64,000 nucleotides of DNA from Streptomyces antarcticus (GTDB lineage Bacteria; Actinomycetota; Actinomycetes; Streptomycetales; Streptomycetaceae). Below are positions 49,077-58,127 of this stretch, one piece after another; positions within the stretch are counted from its first letter, which is position 1; each line of letters begins with the position of its first letter. The notes beneath the pieces are model-generated. The model saw nothing but the letters and a program-made list of their open reading frames with translations, did no database searches and was not told the origin of the DNA. Both the position numbers and the translations under genes were made by a program. The stretch spans positions 1-64,000 of the forward strand of contig NZ_JAPNLM010000024.1 of assembly GCF_026627255.1 (NCBI RefSeq), read 5' to 3'.

Positions 49077-50492
49077 TCAGGGCCGGGCGGCCGCCGGAAC
49101 CGGCTCGGGGGCCGCGTCGGGGTCGCGTACGGGCGCGGCCGGCCGGCGCAGCCCCGGCGCGGTGACCGCGGCCGCCACCAGCACCGCCGCGAACGGCACG
49201 AGCAGCGCGGCCCGGTACCCGTCGAGCGGATCGGCGTACGCGGCGGACACCGCGGTCACCGCGGACAGGCCGAGCGCCGCGCCGAACTGGAACGAGGTGT
49301 ACAGCAGCCCGCCGGCGAGACCTTGCTCCTCCTCCGCGACGCCCTCGGTCGCCACGATGGTCAGCGGCCCGTAGACCAAGGCGAAGGCGAGCCCCAGCAG
49401 GATCAGGCTCGGCAGCATCACCAGGTAGCTCCAGTCGGCGCCGAGCGGCAGGAAGAGCCCGTACGAGAGCGCCGCGAGGAGCAGCCCGGCGAAGATCAGC
49501 CGGCTGTTGCCGAAGCGGGCCACCAGCCTCGGCACCACCGTGGGCGAGAGCACCGCGTCGATGCCGATGACCACCATCGCGAGGCTGGTCTGGAGCGTGG
49601 ACCAGCCGCGCAGCTCCTGCAGGTACAGCACGGCCAGGAACTGGAAGCCGAAGAAGGCGCCCGAGAACAGCATTCCGGCGGCGTTCGCCCGCAGCAGCGG
49701 CCGCGACCGCAGCACCCCGGGGCGGACCAGCGGTTCGGGGGCCCGCCGCTCGACCGCGGCGAACAGCGCCAGCAGCGCCAGCCCCGCCCCCACCGTCGCG
49801 GCGGTCCACCCGGCCCCGGCGTGCGCGGCCCGCTCCACGCCGAGCACCAGCAGCACCACCGCCGAGGTCACCAGCACCCCGCCGGCCAGGTCGAGCCGCT
49901 GCCCGGTCACCCGCCGCGGCCGCGGCGACTTCGGTACGAGGGCCAGGGCGCCCACCAGGATCACCGCGGCCAGCACCACCGGCGCGAAGAACACCCAGCG
50001 CCAGCCGGCGGAGGTGAGCAGCCCGCCCGCGACCAGGCCGATGGAGAACCCGCCGGCGGCCGTGCCGGAGTAGACGAGCAGGGCCTTGTCGCGCTGCGGC
50101 CCCTCGTCGAATCCGGTGGTGATGACCGACAGCCCGGCCGGGGTCATGAAGGCCGCGGCGACCCCCGTCATGAACCGGGCGGTGATCAGTTGCCAGCCCT
50201 CGGTGGCGAGGCCGCCGAGGCCGGAGAAGAGCAGGAAGACGGTGAGCCAGCCGACGAACATCTGCCGCCGCCCGAACAGGTCGGCGGCCCGGCCGCCCAG
50301 CAGCATGAAGCCGCCGTAGCCGAGGACGTAGGCGCTCATCACCCACTGGAGTTCGCCGGTTTCGAGGCCGAGGTCGGCGCGGATGGACGGCAGGGCGACG
50401 TTCAGCATCGCGACGTCGATGCCTTCGAGGAAGATCGCGCCGCACAGGACGAGCAGCACGCCCAGGCGGCGGCCGCGGATGGGACTGGACAT
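49077..50492 (-). CDS. MFS transporter, DHA2 (EmrB/QacA) type
   Basis: A 471-residue drug:H+ antiporter-like protein with about 14 hydrophobic segments. It starts SSPIRGRRLGVLLVLCGAIF with the motif LEGIDVAMLNVALPSIRADL typical of DHA2 carriers, LGGRAADLFGRRQMF (motif A) near 70, and GPQRDKALLVYSGTAAGGFS near 130 (motif C region). It probably exports an antibiotic or toxic compound. ATG 50492 follows GAGGACACCC. A LysR regulator gene is divergent, 107 bases away, and probably controls it. Confidence 0.91.
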   Translation of the reverse strand: MSSPIRGRRLGVLLVLCGAIFLEGIDVAMLNVALPSIRADLGLETGELQWVMSAYVLGYGGFMLLGGRAADLFGRRQMFVGWLTVFLLFSGLGGLATEGWQLITARFMTGVAAAFMTPAGLSVITTGFDEGPQRDKALLVYSGTAAGGFSIGLVAGGLLTSAGWRWVFFAPVVLAAVILVGALALVPKSPRPRRVTGQRLDLAGGVLVTSAVVLLVLGVERAAHAGAGWTAATVGAGLALLALFAAVERRAPEPLVRPGVLRSRPLLRANAAGMLFSGAFFGFQFLAVLYLQELRGWSTLQTSLAMVVIGIDAVLSPTVVPRLVARFGNSRLIFAGLLLAALSYGLFLPLGADWSYLVMLPSLILLGLAFALVYGPLTIVATEGVAEEEQGLAGGLLYTSFQFGAALGLSAVTAVSAAYADPLDGYRAALLVPFAAVLVAAAVTAPGLRRPAAPVRDPDAAPEPVPAAARP

Positions 50493-50578
50493 GGGTGTCC
50501 TCGCAGAAGGGAGTTGAGGGGGTGACCGTTGCCGGTGGGACCACCCTCGCCCGCCGTTCCGCGGGGAACAACGCCGAA

Positions 50579-50595
50579 GAACGCAACGTTCGTTC
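50579..50595. promoter_or_regulatory. Possible LysR operator in the divergent promoter region
   Basis: GAACG (50579) and CGTTC (50591) form an inverted repeat around CAACGTT, with an internal AACGTT palindrome. It lies just before the LysR start, in the 107-base divergent region. Position and symmetry fit autoregulation, but the site is short. Confidence 0.4.
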
Positions 50596-50599
50596 AGTC

Positions 50600-51517
50600 A
50601 TGCTTACCGACCGCGACGAGCTGGACTGCTTCCTGATCCTCGCCGGGGAACTGCACTTCGGCCGGACCGCCGAACGGATGCTGCTCTCGCGGGCCCGCGT
50701 CAGCCAGCTCGTCCAGCGGCTGGAGCGGCGCGTCGGCGCGCCGCTGTTCCTGCGCACCAGCCGCAGTGTCGCCCTCACCGCCCTCGGCCGCCAGCTCCGC
50801 GCCGACCTCGAACCCCACCACCGGGGCATCGCGCGGGCGCTGGAGCGGGCCGCGGCGACGGCCCGCGCCGCCGACGGGGTCCTGCACGTCGGCTTCACCA
50901 CCCCGCCCGCCGGGGAGCTCGTCCTCAAGGCCGCCGAAGCGATGCGGGCCACCCATCCCGGGCTCGCCGTCGAGGTGTGCGAGGTGCCGCTGTCCGACCC
51001 GTACGGGCAGCTGCGCAGCGGGGACTTCGACGTGCAGTTCGCGGAGTTCCCGGTACGGGAGGCCGACCTCGGCGAGGGGCCCGCGCTGCTCACCGAGGCG
51101 CGGGTGCTGGCGGTGGCCGCCGGGGACCCGCTGGCCGCGCGGGAGTCCGTCTCGCTGGAGGAGCTGGCCGGGGTCCCGCTGCTGACCGTCGCCGGGGACC
51201 TGCCCCCGTACCGGCGCGAGCACCAGGCGCCGGCCCGCACCCCGGCGGGCCGGCCGATCCGGCGGGGGCCGGAGGTGACGAACATGCAGGAGGCGCTGAT
51301 GCAGGTCGCCGCGGGCCGGGGCGCGCTGCTGACGTCGGCCCACACGGCGACGTACTACGCCCGCCCGGGGGTGGCGTACGTGCCGTTCGCGGACGCGGAG
51401 CCGGTCGGCTACGGCCTGGTCTGGCGCGCGGCCGACAACTCCGGCGCGGTACGGGCCTTCGCGCGCGCGGCGCTCGAAGCGGCGGGCGGGGGCGGGAGCG
51501 GGGGCGGGGCGGCGTAG
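50600..51517 (+). CDS. LysR family transcriptional regulator
   Basis: A 305-residue regulator. The N-terminal winged HTH (about 5-65) reads LDCFLILAGELHFGRTAERM, SRARVSQLVQRLERRVGAPL and FLRTSRSVALTALGRQL. The effector domain follows (VLHVGFTTPPAGELVLKAAE). The C terminus is Gly-rich and low in complexity. ATG 50600 is preferred because the HTH family begins about there; an in-frame upstream extension has no domain. It is divergent from the DHA2 exporter, which it probably regulates in response to a ligand not identifiable here. Confidence 0.9.
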   Translation: MLTDRDELDCFLILAGELHFGRTAERMLLSRARVSQLVQRLERRVGAPLFLRTSRSVALTALGRQLRADLEPHHRGIARALERAAATARAADGVLHVGFTTPPAGELVLKAAEAMRATHPGLAVEVCEVPLSDPYGQLRSGDFDVQFAEFPVREADLGEGPALLTEARVLAVAAGDPLAARESVSLEELAGVPLLTVAGDLPPYRREHQAPARTPAGRPIRRGPEVTNMQEALMQVAAGRGALLTSAHTATYYARPGVAYVPFADAEPVGYGLVWRAADNSGAVRAFARAALEAAGGGGSGGGAA

Positions 51518-51797
51518 GAGGCGCGGTCCGGGTGCGGGCCGGGCCCGCGTCCGGCGTCCGGCCCGCGTCCGGCCCGCGCCCGGCGCCCCGTCCGGGGCCG
51601 GTGGGGCCGCCGTCCGTCCGGGGAATCCGACGATCCGTCAGGTCATCTGTCCCGGACCCTTGACTCCGTACCCGGCGGTAGCCATTCTCGACGCACCGAT
51701 TGTGGGGAACATGTCAACGCCCTGTCATGGGTTGGCCGTGTCCCCGGACGGTTCCGGTACCCCCAGACCGCGCGATCCGCCGACCGAAGACACGGTG

Positions 51798-53861
51798 ATG
51801 ACGATGACCCACCCCGCCCGCCGCAGACCAGGCCCGTTCGGCCTGCTGACGCTGTGCCTCGCCGTGGCGGCGCTCCTGCTCGGCCTCGCACCCGCCTCCT
51901 CCGCCGACCCCGGCTGGTGGAACCCGACCGCGCGGCCCGCCCCCGACTCCGCCATCAACGTCACCGGCGAGCCCTTCAAGGGCACCGACGCCCAGGGCAA
52001 GGTCCGCGGGTTCGTCGACGCCCACGACCACCTGATGTCGAACGAGGGCTTCGGCGGGCGCCTGATCTGCGGCAAGCCGTTCTCCGAACAGGGCATCACC
52101 GACGCCCTCAAGGACTGTCCGGAGCACTACCCCGACGGCACCCTCGCGATCTTCGACTACATCACCAACGGCGGCGACGGGAAGCACGACCCCGACGGCT
52201 GGCCGACCTTCAAGGACTGGCCCGCCCACGACTCGCTGACCCACCAGCAGAACTACTACGCCTGGGTCGAGCGGGCCTGGCGCGGCGGCCAGCGCGTCCT
52301 GGTCAACGACCTCGTCACCAACGGCGTCATCTGCTCGGTCTACTTCTTCAAGGACCGCGGCTGCGACGAGATGACCGCCATCCGCCTCGAAGCGCAGAAG
52401 ACCTACGACATGCAGGCCTACATCGACAAGATGTACGGCGGCCCGGGCAAGGGCTGGTTCCGCATCGTCACCGACTCCACACAGGCCCGCCAGGTCATCG
52501 AGCAGGGCAAGCTGGCCGTCGTCCTCGGCGTCGAGACCTCCGAGCCGTTCGGCTGCAAGCAGATCCTCGACATCGCCCAGTGCAGCCGCGCCGACGTCGA
52601 CCGCGGCCTGGACGAGCTGCACGCGCTCGGCGTGCGCAGCATGTTCCTGTGCCACAAGTTCGACAACGCGCTGTGCGGGGTCCGCTTCGACTCGGGCGCC
52701 CTGGGCACGGCCATCAACGTGGGACAGTTCCTGTCGACCGGCACCTTCTGGCAGACCGAGCGGTGCACCGGCCCGCAGCACGACAACCCGATCGGCCTGG
52801 CGGCGGCCGCGTCCGCCGAGAAGCAGCTCCCCGCGGGCGTGTCCGTACCGGCGTACGCCGCCGACGCGCAGTGCAACACCCGCGGCCTCACCGACCTCGG
52901 CGAGTACGCCGTACGCGGGATGATGAAACGCAAGATGATGCTGGAGATCGACCACATGAGCGTCAAGGCCGCGGGCCGGGCCTTCGACATCCTGGAGTCC
53001 GAGTCCTACCCGGGCGTCATCTCCTCGCACAGCTGGATGGACATCGACTGGACCGAGCGCCTCTACAAGCTCGGCGGGTTCGCCGCCCAGTACATGAGCG
53101 GCTCCGAGGCGTTCAGCGCCGAGGCCAAGCGCACGGACGCCCTGCGCGACAAGTACGGCGTCGGCTACGGATACGGCACCGACATGAACGGCGTCGGCGG
53201 CTGGCCCGGCCCCCGCGGCGCCGACACCCCCAACCCGGTGCGGTACCCCTTCCGCAGCACCGACGGCGGATCGGTCATCGACAAGCAGACCACCGGGCAG
53301 CGCACCTGGGACCTCAACACCGACGGCGCCTCCCACTACGGCCTGGTCCCCGACTGGATCGAGGACGTCCGCATCACCGGCGGCCAGGGCGTCGTGGACG
53401 ACCTCTTCAAGGGCGCCGAGTCCTACCTCGGCACCTGGGGCGGATCCGAGAAGCACAAGGCCGGCGTGAACCTCGCGGCGCGCGCGCCCGCGGCGGCCAG
53501 CTCCGCCGAGTGGAACCCGTTCACGAGCTACGCCCCCGGCCGCGCCGTCGACGGCGACCGCGGCACCCGCTGGGCGAGCGACTGGAGCGACGACCAGTGG
53601 CTCCAGGTCGACCTCGGGTCCCCGGCCCTCGTCGGCCGCGTCACCCTCGACTGGGAACGCGCCCACGCCAGGGCGTACCGCATCGAGGTCTCCGCCGACG
53701 GCACGAACTGGCGGTCCGTCTGGTCCACCACCGCCGGTGACGGCGGCCTGGACACCGCGCAGTTCACCGGCGTGCCGGCGCGCTACGTACGCGTCCACGG
53801 GGTGGGGCGCGGCACCCAGTGGGGCTACTCGCTCCACGAGGTCGGCGTCTACAGCCGCTGA
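51798..53861 (+). CDS. Secreted amidohydrolase-like protein with C-terminal F5/8 type C domain
   Basis: A 687-residue exported protein. The signal peptide is PFGLLTLCLAVAALLLGLAP, ending near ASSA about residue 37. The catalytic part (about 60-540) looks like a metal-dependent hydrolase: VRGFVDAHDHLMSNEGFGG (HxH) near 75, VLGVETSEPFGCKQ, MMLEIDHMSVKAAGRAFDIL and VISSHSWMDIDW near 410, and GYGTDMNGVGGWPGPRG (late Asp) near 455. The C-terminal 130 residues form a discoidin-like domain (GRAVDGDRGTRWASDWSDDQ, LQVDLGSPALVGRVTLDWER). Related to membrane dipeptidase-type hydrolases; the substrate is unknown, and the discoidin domain suggests binding to a polysaccharide. ATG 51798 has GAAGA upstream; GTG 51795 is nearly equivalent. 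Confidence 0.8.
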   Translation: MTMTHPARRRPGPFGLLTLCLAVAALLLGLAPASSADPGWWNPTARPAPDSAINVTGEPFKGTDAQGKVRGFVDAHDHLMSNEGFGGRLICGKPFSEQGITDALKDCPEHYPDGTLAIFDYITNGGDGKHDPDGWPTFKDWPAHDSLTHQQNYYAWVERAWRGGQRVLVNDLVTNGVICSVYFFKDRGCDEMTAIRLEAQKTYDMQAYIDKMYGGPGKGWFRIVTDSTQARQVIEQGKLAVVLGVETSEPFGCKQILDIAQCSRADVDRGLDELHALGVRSMFLCHKFDNALCGVRFDSGALGTAINVGQFLSTGTFWQTERCTGPQHDNPIGLAAAASAEKQLPAGVSVPAYAADAQCNTRGLTDLGEYAVRGMMKRKMMLEIDHMSVKAAGRAFDILESESYPGVISSHSWMDIDWTERLYKLGGFAAQYMSGSEAFSAEAKRTDALRDKYGVGYGYGTDMNGVGGWPGPRGADTPNPVRYPFRSTDGGSVIDKQTTGQRTWDLNTDGASHYGLVPDWIEDVRITGGQGVVDDLFKGAESYLGTWGGSEKHKAGVNLAARAPAAASSAEWNPFTSYAPGRAVDGDRGTRWASDWSDDQWLQVDLGSPALVGRVTLDWERAHARAYRIEVSADGTNWRSVWSTTAGDGGLDTAQFTGVPARYVRVHGVGRGTQWGYSLHEVGVYSR

Positions 53862-53956
53862 CGGGCAGCTGACGGGCACGGTTCGACCCACCGGGTCCGG
53901 CCGGGGCGGCGCCACCGCCCCGGCCGGACCCGGCCCGCTCCCACCGAAGGGACCGC

Positions 53957-54628
53957 ATGGCACGCACGCCGTTGCCCGAGCGGCGCCGCCAGCTGACGGA
54001 GGCGGCGATCCGGGTGATGACCCGCGAAGGGGTCGCCCGGGCGACGACCCGGTCCATCTCCGCCGAGGCGGGCGTCTCGCTGAGCGTCTTCCACTACTGC
54101 TTCGACTCCAAGCAGGCCCTCTTCGAGTCCGTCATCACCGCCATCACCGACCACTACGTCACGGTGGTGAAGGAGGCGATCCGGCCCCGCCCCACCCTGC
54201 GCGAGACCATCCGGGCGGGCTTCGAGGCCTACTGGGACCACGTGCGCGCCCACCCGGGCGAGCACATGCTGACCTACGAGCTCACCCAGTACGCCCTGCG
54301 CCAGCCCGGCTTCGGCCACCTGGCCCGGCGCCAGTACGAGCTGTACGGGGAGACCTACGCCGAACTCATCGAGCGGCTGCGCGGCACCGCGGCGTTCGAC
54401 CTCAGCGTCCCGGTGCCGGTGCTGGCCCGCTACCTCGCGGCCATGACCGACGGGTTCACCCTGAGCCTGCTCGTCCTGGGCGACGACGGGGGGACGGCGG
54501 GCGTCCCGGTCGTCGACACCATCACCGAGATGATCACCGCGCACGTGGTGGGTCTCGTCGAGGACGCCCCGGCCGCCGCCGCCCCGGCCGCCGCCGCCCC
54601 GGCGGGAGCGGGGCCGGGCGGCCCGTGA
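53957..54628 (+). CDS. TetR family transcriptional regulator
   Basis: A 223-residue regulator. The N-terminal HTH (about 10-55) reads LTEAAIRVMTREGVARATTR and SISAEAGVSLSVFHYCFDSK, and the ligand domain follows (ESVITAITDHYVTVVKEAIR). The C terminus is an Ala-Pro repeat tail (AAAAPAAAAPAGAGPGGP). It lies 95 bases after the amidohydrolase gene on the same strand and might be co-transcribed. No divergent partner gene marks its target. Confidence 0.88.
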   Translation: MARTPLPERRRQLTEAAIRVMTREGVARATTRSISAEAGVSLSVFHYCFDSKQALFESVITAITDHYVTVVKEAIRPRPTLRETIRAGFEAYWDHVRAHPGEHMLTYELTQYALRQPGFGHLARRQYELYGETYAELIERLRGTAAFDLSVPVPVLARYLAAMTDGFTLSLLVLGDDGGTAGVPVVDTITEMITAHVVGLVEDAPAAAAPAAAAPAGAGPGGP

Positions 54629-54805
54629 GCGGCCCGTGAGCGGCGGCGGCCAGCGTCACCGGACCCGCCCCGCCGCTCCTGCTCGGAGCGGGCGCCCTGC
54701 TCGTCCTGACCGAGTACGCGGCCTCCCGCATCCGCCCGCCGGCGCCGCGCCACCCCGCGTACGGGTGCTGAGCGCCGCGAGCCACCCGGCCCGAAGAGGC
54801 GCCCT

Positions 54806-55144
54806 CTAGGGGGTGTCGTCCCGCTTCTCGTCCCGGTCCTTCTTCTCGTCCTGCTCGTCCTGCTCGTCCCGCAGGGACTTCAGGAACTCCGGATTGTCGT
54901 CTGGTGCCACCCACTGGGCCCGGCGCGCCCGGCCGTCGCCGAAACCACCGCCGCCGCCGACCGCGGACCGCTTCTTGCCCGCGACCAGCCACACCACCGG
55001 CCCGACGATGGAGAACAGCAGGATGATGATCACCCAGACCACCTTGGGAAGGTGCTTGACCTCCTCCTCCGGCGTGTTCAGGCAGTCGATGAAGGTGTAG
55101 ATGGTCAGCGCGATGATCAGCAGGAACGGCAGATAGCGCAGCAC
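54806..55144 (-). CDS. PLDc_N domain membrane protein
   Basis: A 112-residue protein with two membrane helices (LRYLPFLLIIALTIYTFIDC and VVWVIIILLFSIVGPVVWLV), the pattern of the phospholipase D nuclease N-terminal (PLDc_N) family, followed by a basic and then a strongly charged tail (RDEQDEQDEKKDRDEKRDD). GTG 55144 begins MLRYLPFLL. This family often occurs as a stand-alone small membrane protein of unknown function. It is divergent from the UbiD-like menaquinone gene, 90 bases away. Confidence 0.86.
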   Translation of the reverse strand: MLRYLPFLLIIALTIYTFIDCLNTPEEEVKHLPKVVWVIIILLFSIVGPVVWLVAGKKRSAVGGGGGFGDGRARRAQWVAPDDNPEFLKSLRDEQDEQDEKKDRDEKRDDTP

Positions 55145-55234
55145 GGTGTGGGACCGACTCCCAGGCAGTGGCGGCGGGCCCGCGTCGGGCCCCGGTGACT
55201 CCTCCAGGGTAGTTGGTGACGGATACTTGCCCCT

Positions 55235-56692
55235 ATGGCTTACGACGATCTCCGCTCGCTGCTCCGGGCTCTGGAGCGGGAGGGCGACCTCAAGCGCATC
55301 AAGGCCGAAGTCGATCCGTACCTGGAAATCGGCGAGATCGTCGACCGGGTGAACAAGGCGGGCGGGCCCGCCCTGCTCTTCGAGAACGTCAAGGGCTCGG
55401 CGATGCCGCTGGCCATGAACGTCTTCGGGACGGACCGCCGGCTGCTCAAGGCCCTCGGCCTGAAGTCGTACGCCGAGATCAGCGAGAAGATCGGCGGCCT
55501 GCTGAAGCCGGAGCTGCCGCAGGGCTTCATCGGGGTCCGCGAGGCCTTCGGCAAGCTGGGCTCGATGATCCACGTGCCGCCGAAGAAGGTGAAGGGCGAC
55601 TCCGCGCCCGTCCAGGAGGTCGTCCTCACCGGGGACGACGTGGACCTGGAGCAGCTGCCGGCCCTCTTCACCTGGCCCAAGGACGGCGGCTCCTTCTTCA
55701 ACCTCGGCCTGACGCACACCAAGCACCCCGAGACGGGCGTGCGCAACCTCGGGCTCTACCGCCTCCAGCGCCACGACAAGCGCACCATCGGCATGCACTG
55801 GCAGATCCACAAGGACAGCCGCAACCACTACGCGGTCGCCGCCGCGCGCGGCGAGCGGCTGCCGGTCGCCATCGCCTTCGGCTGCCCGCCCGCCGTGACG
55901 TACGCGTCCACGGCGCCGCTGCCGGGGGACATCGACGAGTACCTCTTCGCCGGGTTCGTCGCGGGCAAGCGGATCGAGATGGTGGACTGCAAGACGGTCC
56001 CGCTCCAGGTCCCGGCCCACGCCGAGGTCGTCATCGAGGGCTGGCTGGAGCCGGGGGAGACCCTCCCGGAGGGCCCCTTCGGCGACCACACCGGCTTCTA
56101 CACGCCGCAGGAGCCCTTCCCGGCGCTGAAGATCGACTGCGTGACGATGCGCAAGCGTCCGCTGATCCAGTCGATCGTCGTGGGCCGGCCGCCGACCGAG
56201 GACGGCCCGCTGGGCCGCGCGACCGAGCGGTTCTTCCTGCCCCTGCTGAAGATCATCGTGCCGGACATCGTGGACTACCACCTGCCGGAGTCGGGCGGTT
56301 TCCACAACTGCGCGATCGTCTCGATCGACAAGAAGTACCCGAAGCACGCGCAGAAGGTCATGCACGCCGTCTGGGGCGCGCACATGATGTCGCTGACGAA
56401 GCTGATCATCGTGGTGGACAAGGACTGCGACGTCCACGACCTGCACGAGGTGTCCTGGCGGGCGCTCGGGAACACCGACTACTCCCGCGACCTCACCGTG
56501 GTCGAGGGCCCGGTCGACCACCTCGACCACGCCTCGTACCAGCAGTTCTGGGGCGGCAAGGCGGGCATCGACGCCACGAAGAAGCTGCCCGAGGAGGGCT
56601 ACACCCGCGACGGCGGCTGGCCCGACATGGTCGAGTCCGACCCGGCCACCGCGGCCCTGGTCGACAGCCGCTGGAAGGAATACGGACTGTGA
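55235..56692 (+). CDS. mqnL: UbiD-family decarboxylase of futalosine menaquinone pathway
   Basis: A 485-residue prenylated-FMN-dependent decarboxylase. Visible are the opening MAYDDLRSLLRALEREGDLK, GMHWQIHKDSRNHYA, ERLPVAIAFGCPPAVTYAST and the catalytic E-x-P-FGDHTGFYTP (EGPFGDHTGFYTPQEPFPAL) near 280. In Streptomyces the linked UbiD- and UbiX-like genes act in late menaquinone synthesis (MqnL and MqnM), removing the carboxylate of the naphthoate intermediate. The UbiX partner making prenyl-FMN is encoded 2 kb downstream. The stop overlaps the following gene (TGTGA). Confidence 0.91.
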   Translation: MAYDDLRSLLRALEREGDLKRIKAEVDPYLEIGEIVDRVNKAGGPALLFENVKGSAMPLAMNVFGTDRRLLKALGLKSYAEISEKIGGLLKPELPQGFIGVREAFGKLGSMIHVPPKKVKGDSAPVQEVVLTGDDVDLEQLPALFTWPKDGGSFFNLGLTHTKHPETGVRNLGLYRLQRHDKRTIGMHWQIHKDSRNHYAVAAARGERLPVAIAFGCPPAVTYASTAPLPGDIDEYLFAGFVAGKRIEMVDCKTVPLQVPAHAEVVIEGWLEPGETLPEGPFGDHTGFYTPQEPFPALKIDCVTMRKRPLIQSIVVGRPPTEDGPLGRATERFFLPLLKIIVPDIVDYHLPESGGFHNCAIVSIDKKYPKHAQKVMHAVWGAHMMSLTKLIIVVDKDCDVHDLHEVSWRALGNTDYSRDLTVVEGPVDHLDHASYQQFWGGKAGIDATKKLPEEGYTRDGGWPDMVESDPATAALVDSRWKEYGL

Positions 56693-57171
56693 GCCCGATC
56701 GCCGTGGGCGGACCCGCCCTTTTCATCGGCAGTGACACGCCCTGCGTGGCCTTGGTGCGCCCCGAGATCGACCCGGCGCAGCAGGGCGTACGGGAGGCCG
56801 CCGAGCGGGCGGGCGTGACGCCCGAGGAGTTCGCCGGCCCCTCGGACCTGTGGCAGCTGATCGCCGACCGGACCGACGGCGAGGGCCGGGAGGTCGCCCT
56901 GCCGGAGCTGGCCGACGCCGACGCGGCCGCCTTCGCGGAGCGCCTGCTGGCGGCGACCGCCGATCCGGACGCCGAGTTCACGGTGGAACTCGCGGTGGAC
57001 GGGCACGGCCTGCTCCGCCTCGACGGCCGCCCGGCGGGCGAGGGCTTCGCCTTCCTGGCCCGTGTCACCCCGCCCGGGTCCGACGGGGCGGCGCCGCTGG
57101 ACGTGGAGATCGGCCCGACGGCCCTCGCCGACCTGCGCGCCGAACTCGAACAGTTCCGCCGGAGCCTGTGA
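56689..57171 (+). CDS. Uncharacterised protein in the menaquinone operon
   Basis: A 160-residue soluble acidic protein beginning MSPIAVGGPALFIGSDTPCV, with ALVRPEIDPAQQGVREAAER, GPSDLWQLIADRTDGEGREV and the end LADLRAELEQFRRSL. I do not recognise a family. The C-terminal half looks beta-rich (FTVELAVDGHGLLRLDGRPA). It is translationally coupled on both sides: GTG 56689 overlaps the mqnL stop and its own stop overlaps the mqnP start by one base. Operon position suggests a role with the decarboxylase or prenyltransferase, but none can be claimed. Confidence 0.75.
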   Translation: MSPIAVGGPALFIGSDTPCVALVRPEIDPAQQGVREAAERAGVTPEEFAGPSDLWQLIADRTDGEGREVALPELADADAAAFAERLLAATADPDAEFTVELAVDGHGLLRLDGRPAGEGFAFLARVTPPGSDGAAPLDVEIGPTALADLRAELEQFRRSL

Positions 57172-58094
57172 TGACCACCGCCGACGGGATCGTCGGGCAG
57201 GGGAACCCCGCTCCGGAGGCCACCGGGAAGGTGAAGGCCTTCCTGCGGCTCGTGATGATCGAGCACTCGGTCTTCGCGCTGCCCTTCGCCTACATCGCCG
57301 CGCTGACCGCCATGTTCCAGGTCGACGGGACCGTGCACTGGGGCACGCTGCTGCTCGTCACGGTGTGCATGGTGGGCCTGCGGACCTTCGCGATGGCCGC
57401 CAACCGGATCATCGACCGCGAGATCGACGCCCGCAATCCGCGCACCGCCGGCCGCGAGCTGGTCACCGGCGCGGTGTCGGTGCGCTCCGCCTGGACCGGG
57501 GCGGGGATCGCGCTCGCCGTGTTCCTCGGCTCGGCCGCGCTGCTGAACCCGCTCTGCCTGGCGCTGGCGCCCGTCGCGGTGATCCCGATGGTGGTCTACC
57601 CGTACGGCAAGCGGTTCACGAACTTCCCGCACGCCATCCTGGGCCTGGCCCAGGCGATGGGCCCGGTCGGGGCCTGGCTGGCCGTCACCGGCGAGTGGTC
57701 CGGCGACGCGGTGATCCTCGGCCTCGCGGTGGGCGTGTGGATCGGCGGCTTCGACCTGATCTTCGCCTGCCAGGACGTGGCCGCGGACCGCGCGGAGGGC
57801 GTCAAGTCCGTCCCCGCCCGCTTCGGCGTCCCGGCCGCCCTGTGGGGCGCCCGCGGCGCGCACGTCGTGACCACGGGCCTGCTCGTCTGGTACGCCCTGG
57901 CGACCGGCGCGGGCGCGTTCTTCTGGGCCGGTCTGGCGGTCGTCGTCGCGGCGTTCCTCTACGAGCACACCATCGTGAAGCCGCACGACCTGTCCCGCCT
58001 GAACCGGGCCTTCTTCACGGTCAACGGCTTCATCGGGATCGCGCTCTTCGTGTGCGCCGTACTGGACCTGGCGGTCAGGGGCCTGACCGTATAG
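57171..58094 (+). CDS. mqnP: UbiA-family prenyltransferase of menaquinone pathway
   Basis: A 307-residue membrane prenyltransferase with about eight to nine helices. The first Asp-rich motif is AANRIIDREIDARNPRTAGR near 85 (NxxxDxxxD), and the second is GGFDLIFACQDVAADRAEGV near 205 (DxxxD). In the futalosine pathway MqnP attaches the prenyl chain to the 1,4-dihydroxy-6-naphthoate ring system; that role is inferred from the neighbours. ATG 57171 overlaps the stop of the preceding gene by one base. It is followed by a rhomboid gene on the opposite strand. Confidence 0.92.
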   Translation: MTTADGIVGQGNPAPEATGKVKAFLRLVMIEHSVFALPFAYIAALTAMFQVDGTVHWGTLLLVTVCMVGLRTFAMAANRIIDREIDARNPRTAGRELVTGAVSVRSAWTGAGIALAVFLGSAALLNPLCLALAPVAVIPMVVYPYGKRFTNFPHAILGLAQAMGPVGAWLAVTGEWSGDAVILGLAVGVWIGGFDLIFACQDVAADRAEGVKSVPARFGVPAALWGARGAHVVTTGLLVWYALATGAGAFFWAGLAVVVAAFLYEHTIVKPHDLSRLNRAFFTVNGFIGIALFVCAVLDLAVRGLTV

Positions 58095-58127
58095 GCCGGC
58101 CGGGCGGGCGGAAGTACGGAGCCGTCG

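Noticed and set aside
47413..51345. 1310-codon minus-strand open frame
   Set aside because: It runs through resB, ccsB, the MFS gene in a wrong frame and the LysR gene; the length comes from the scarcity of stop codons in GC-rich DNA.
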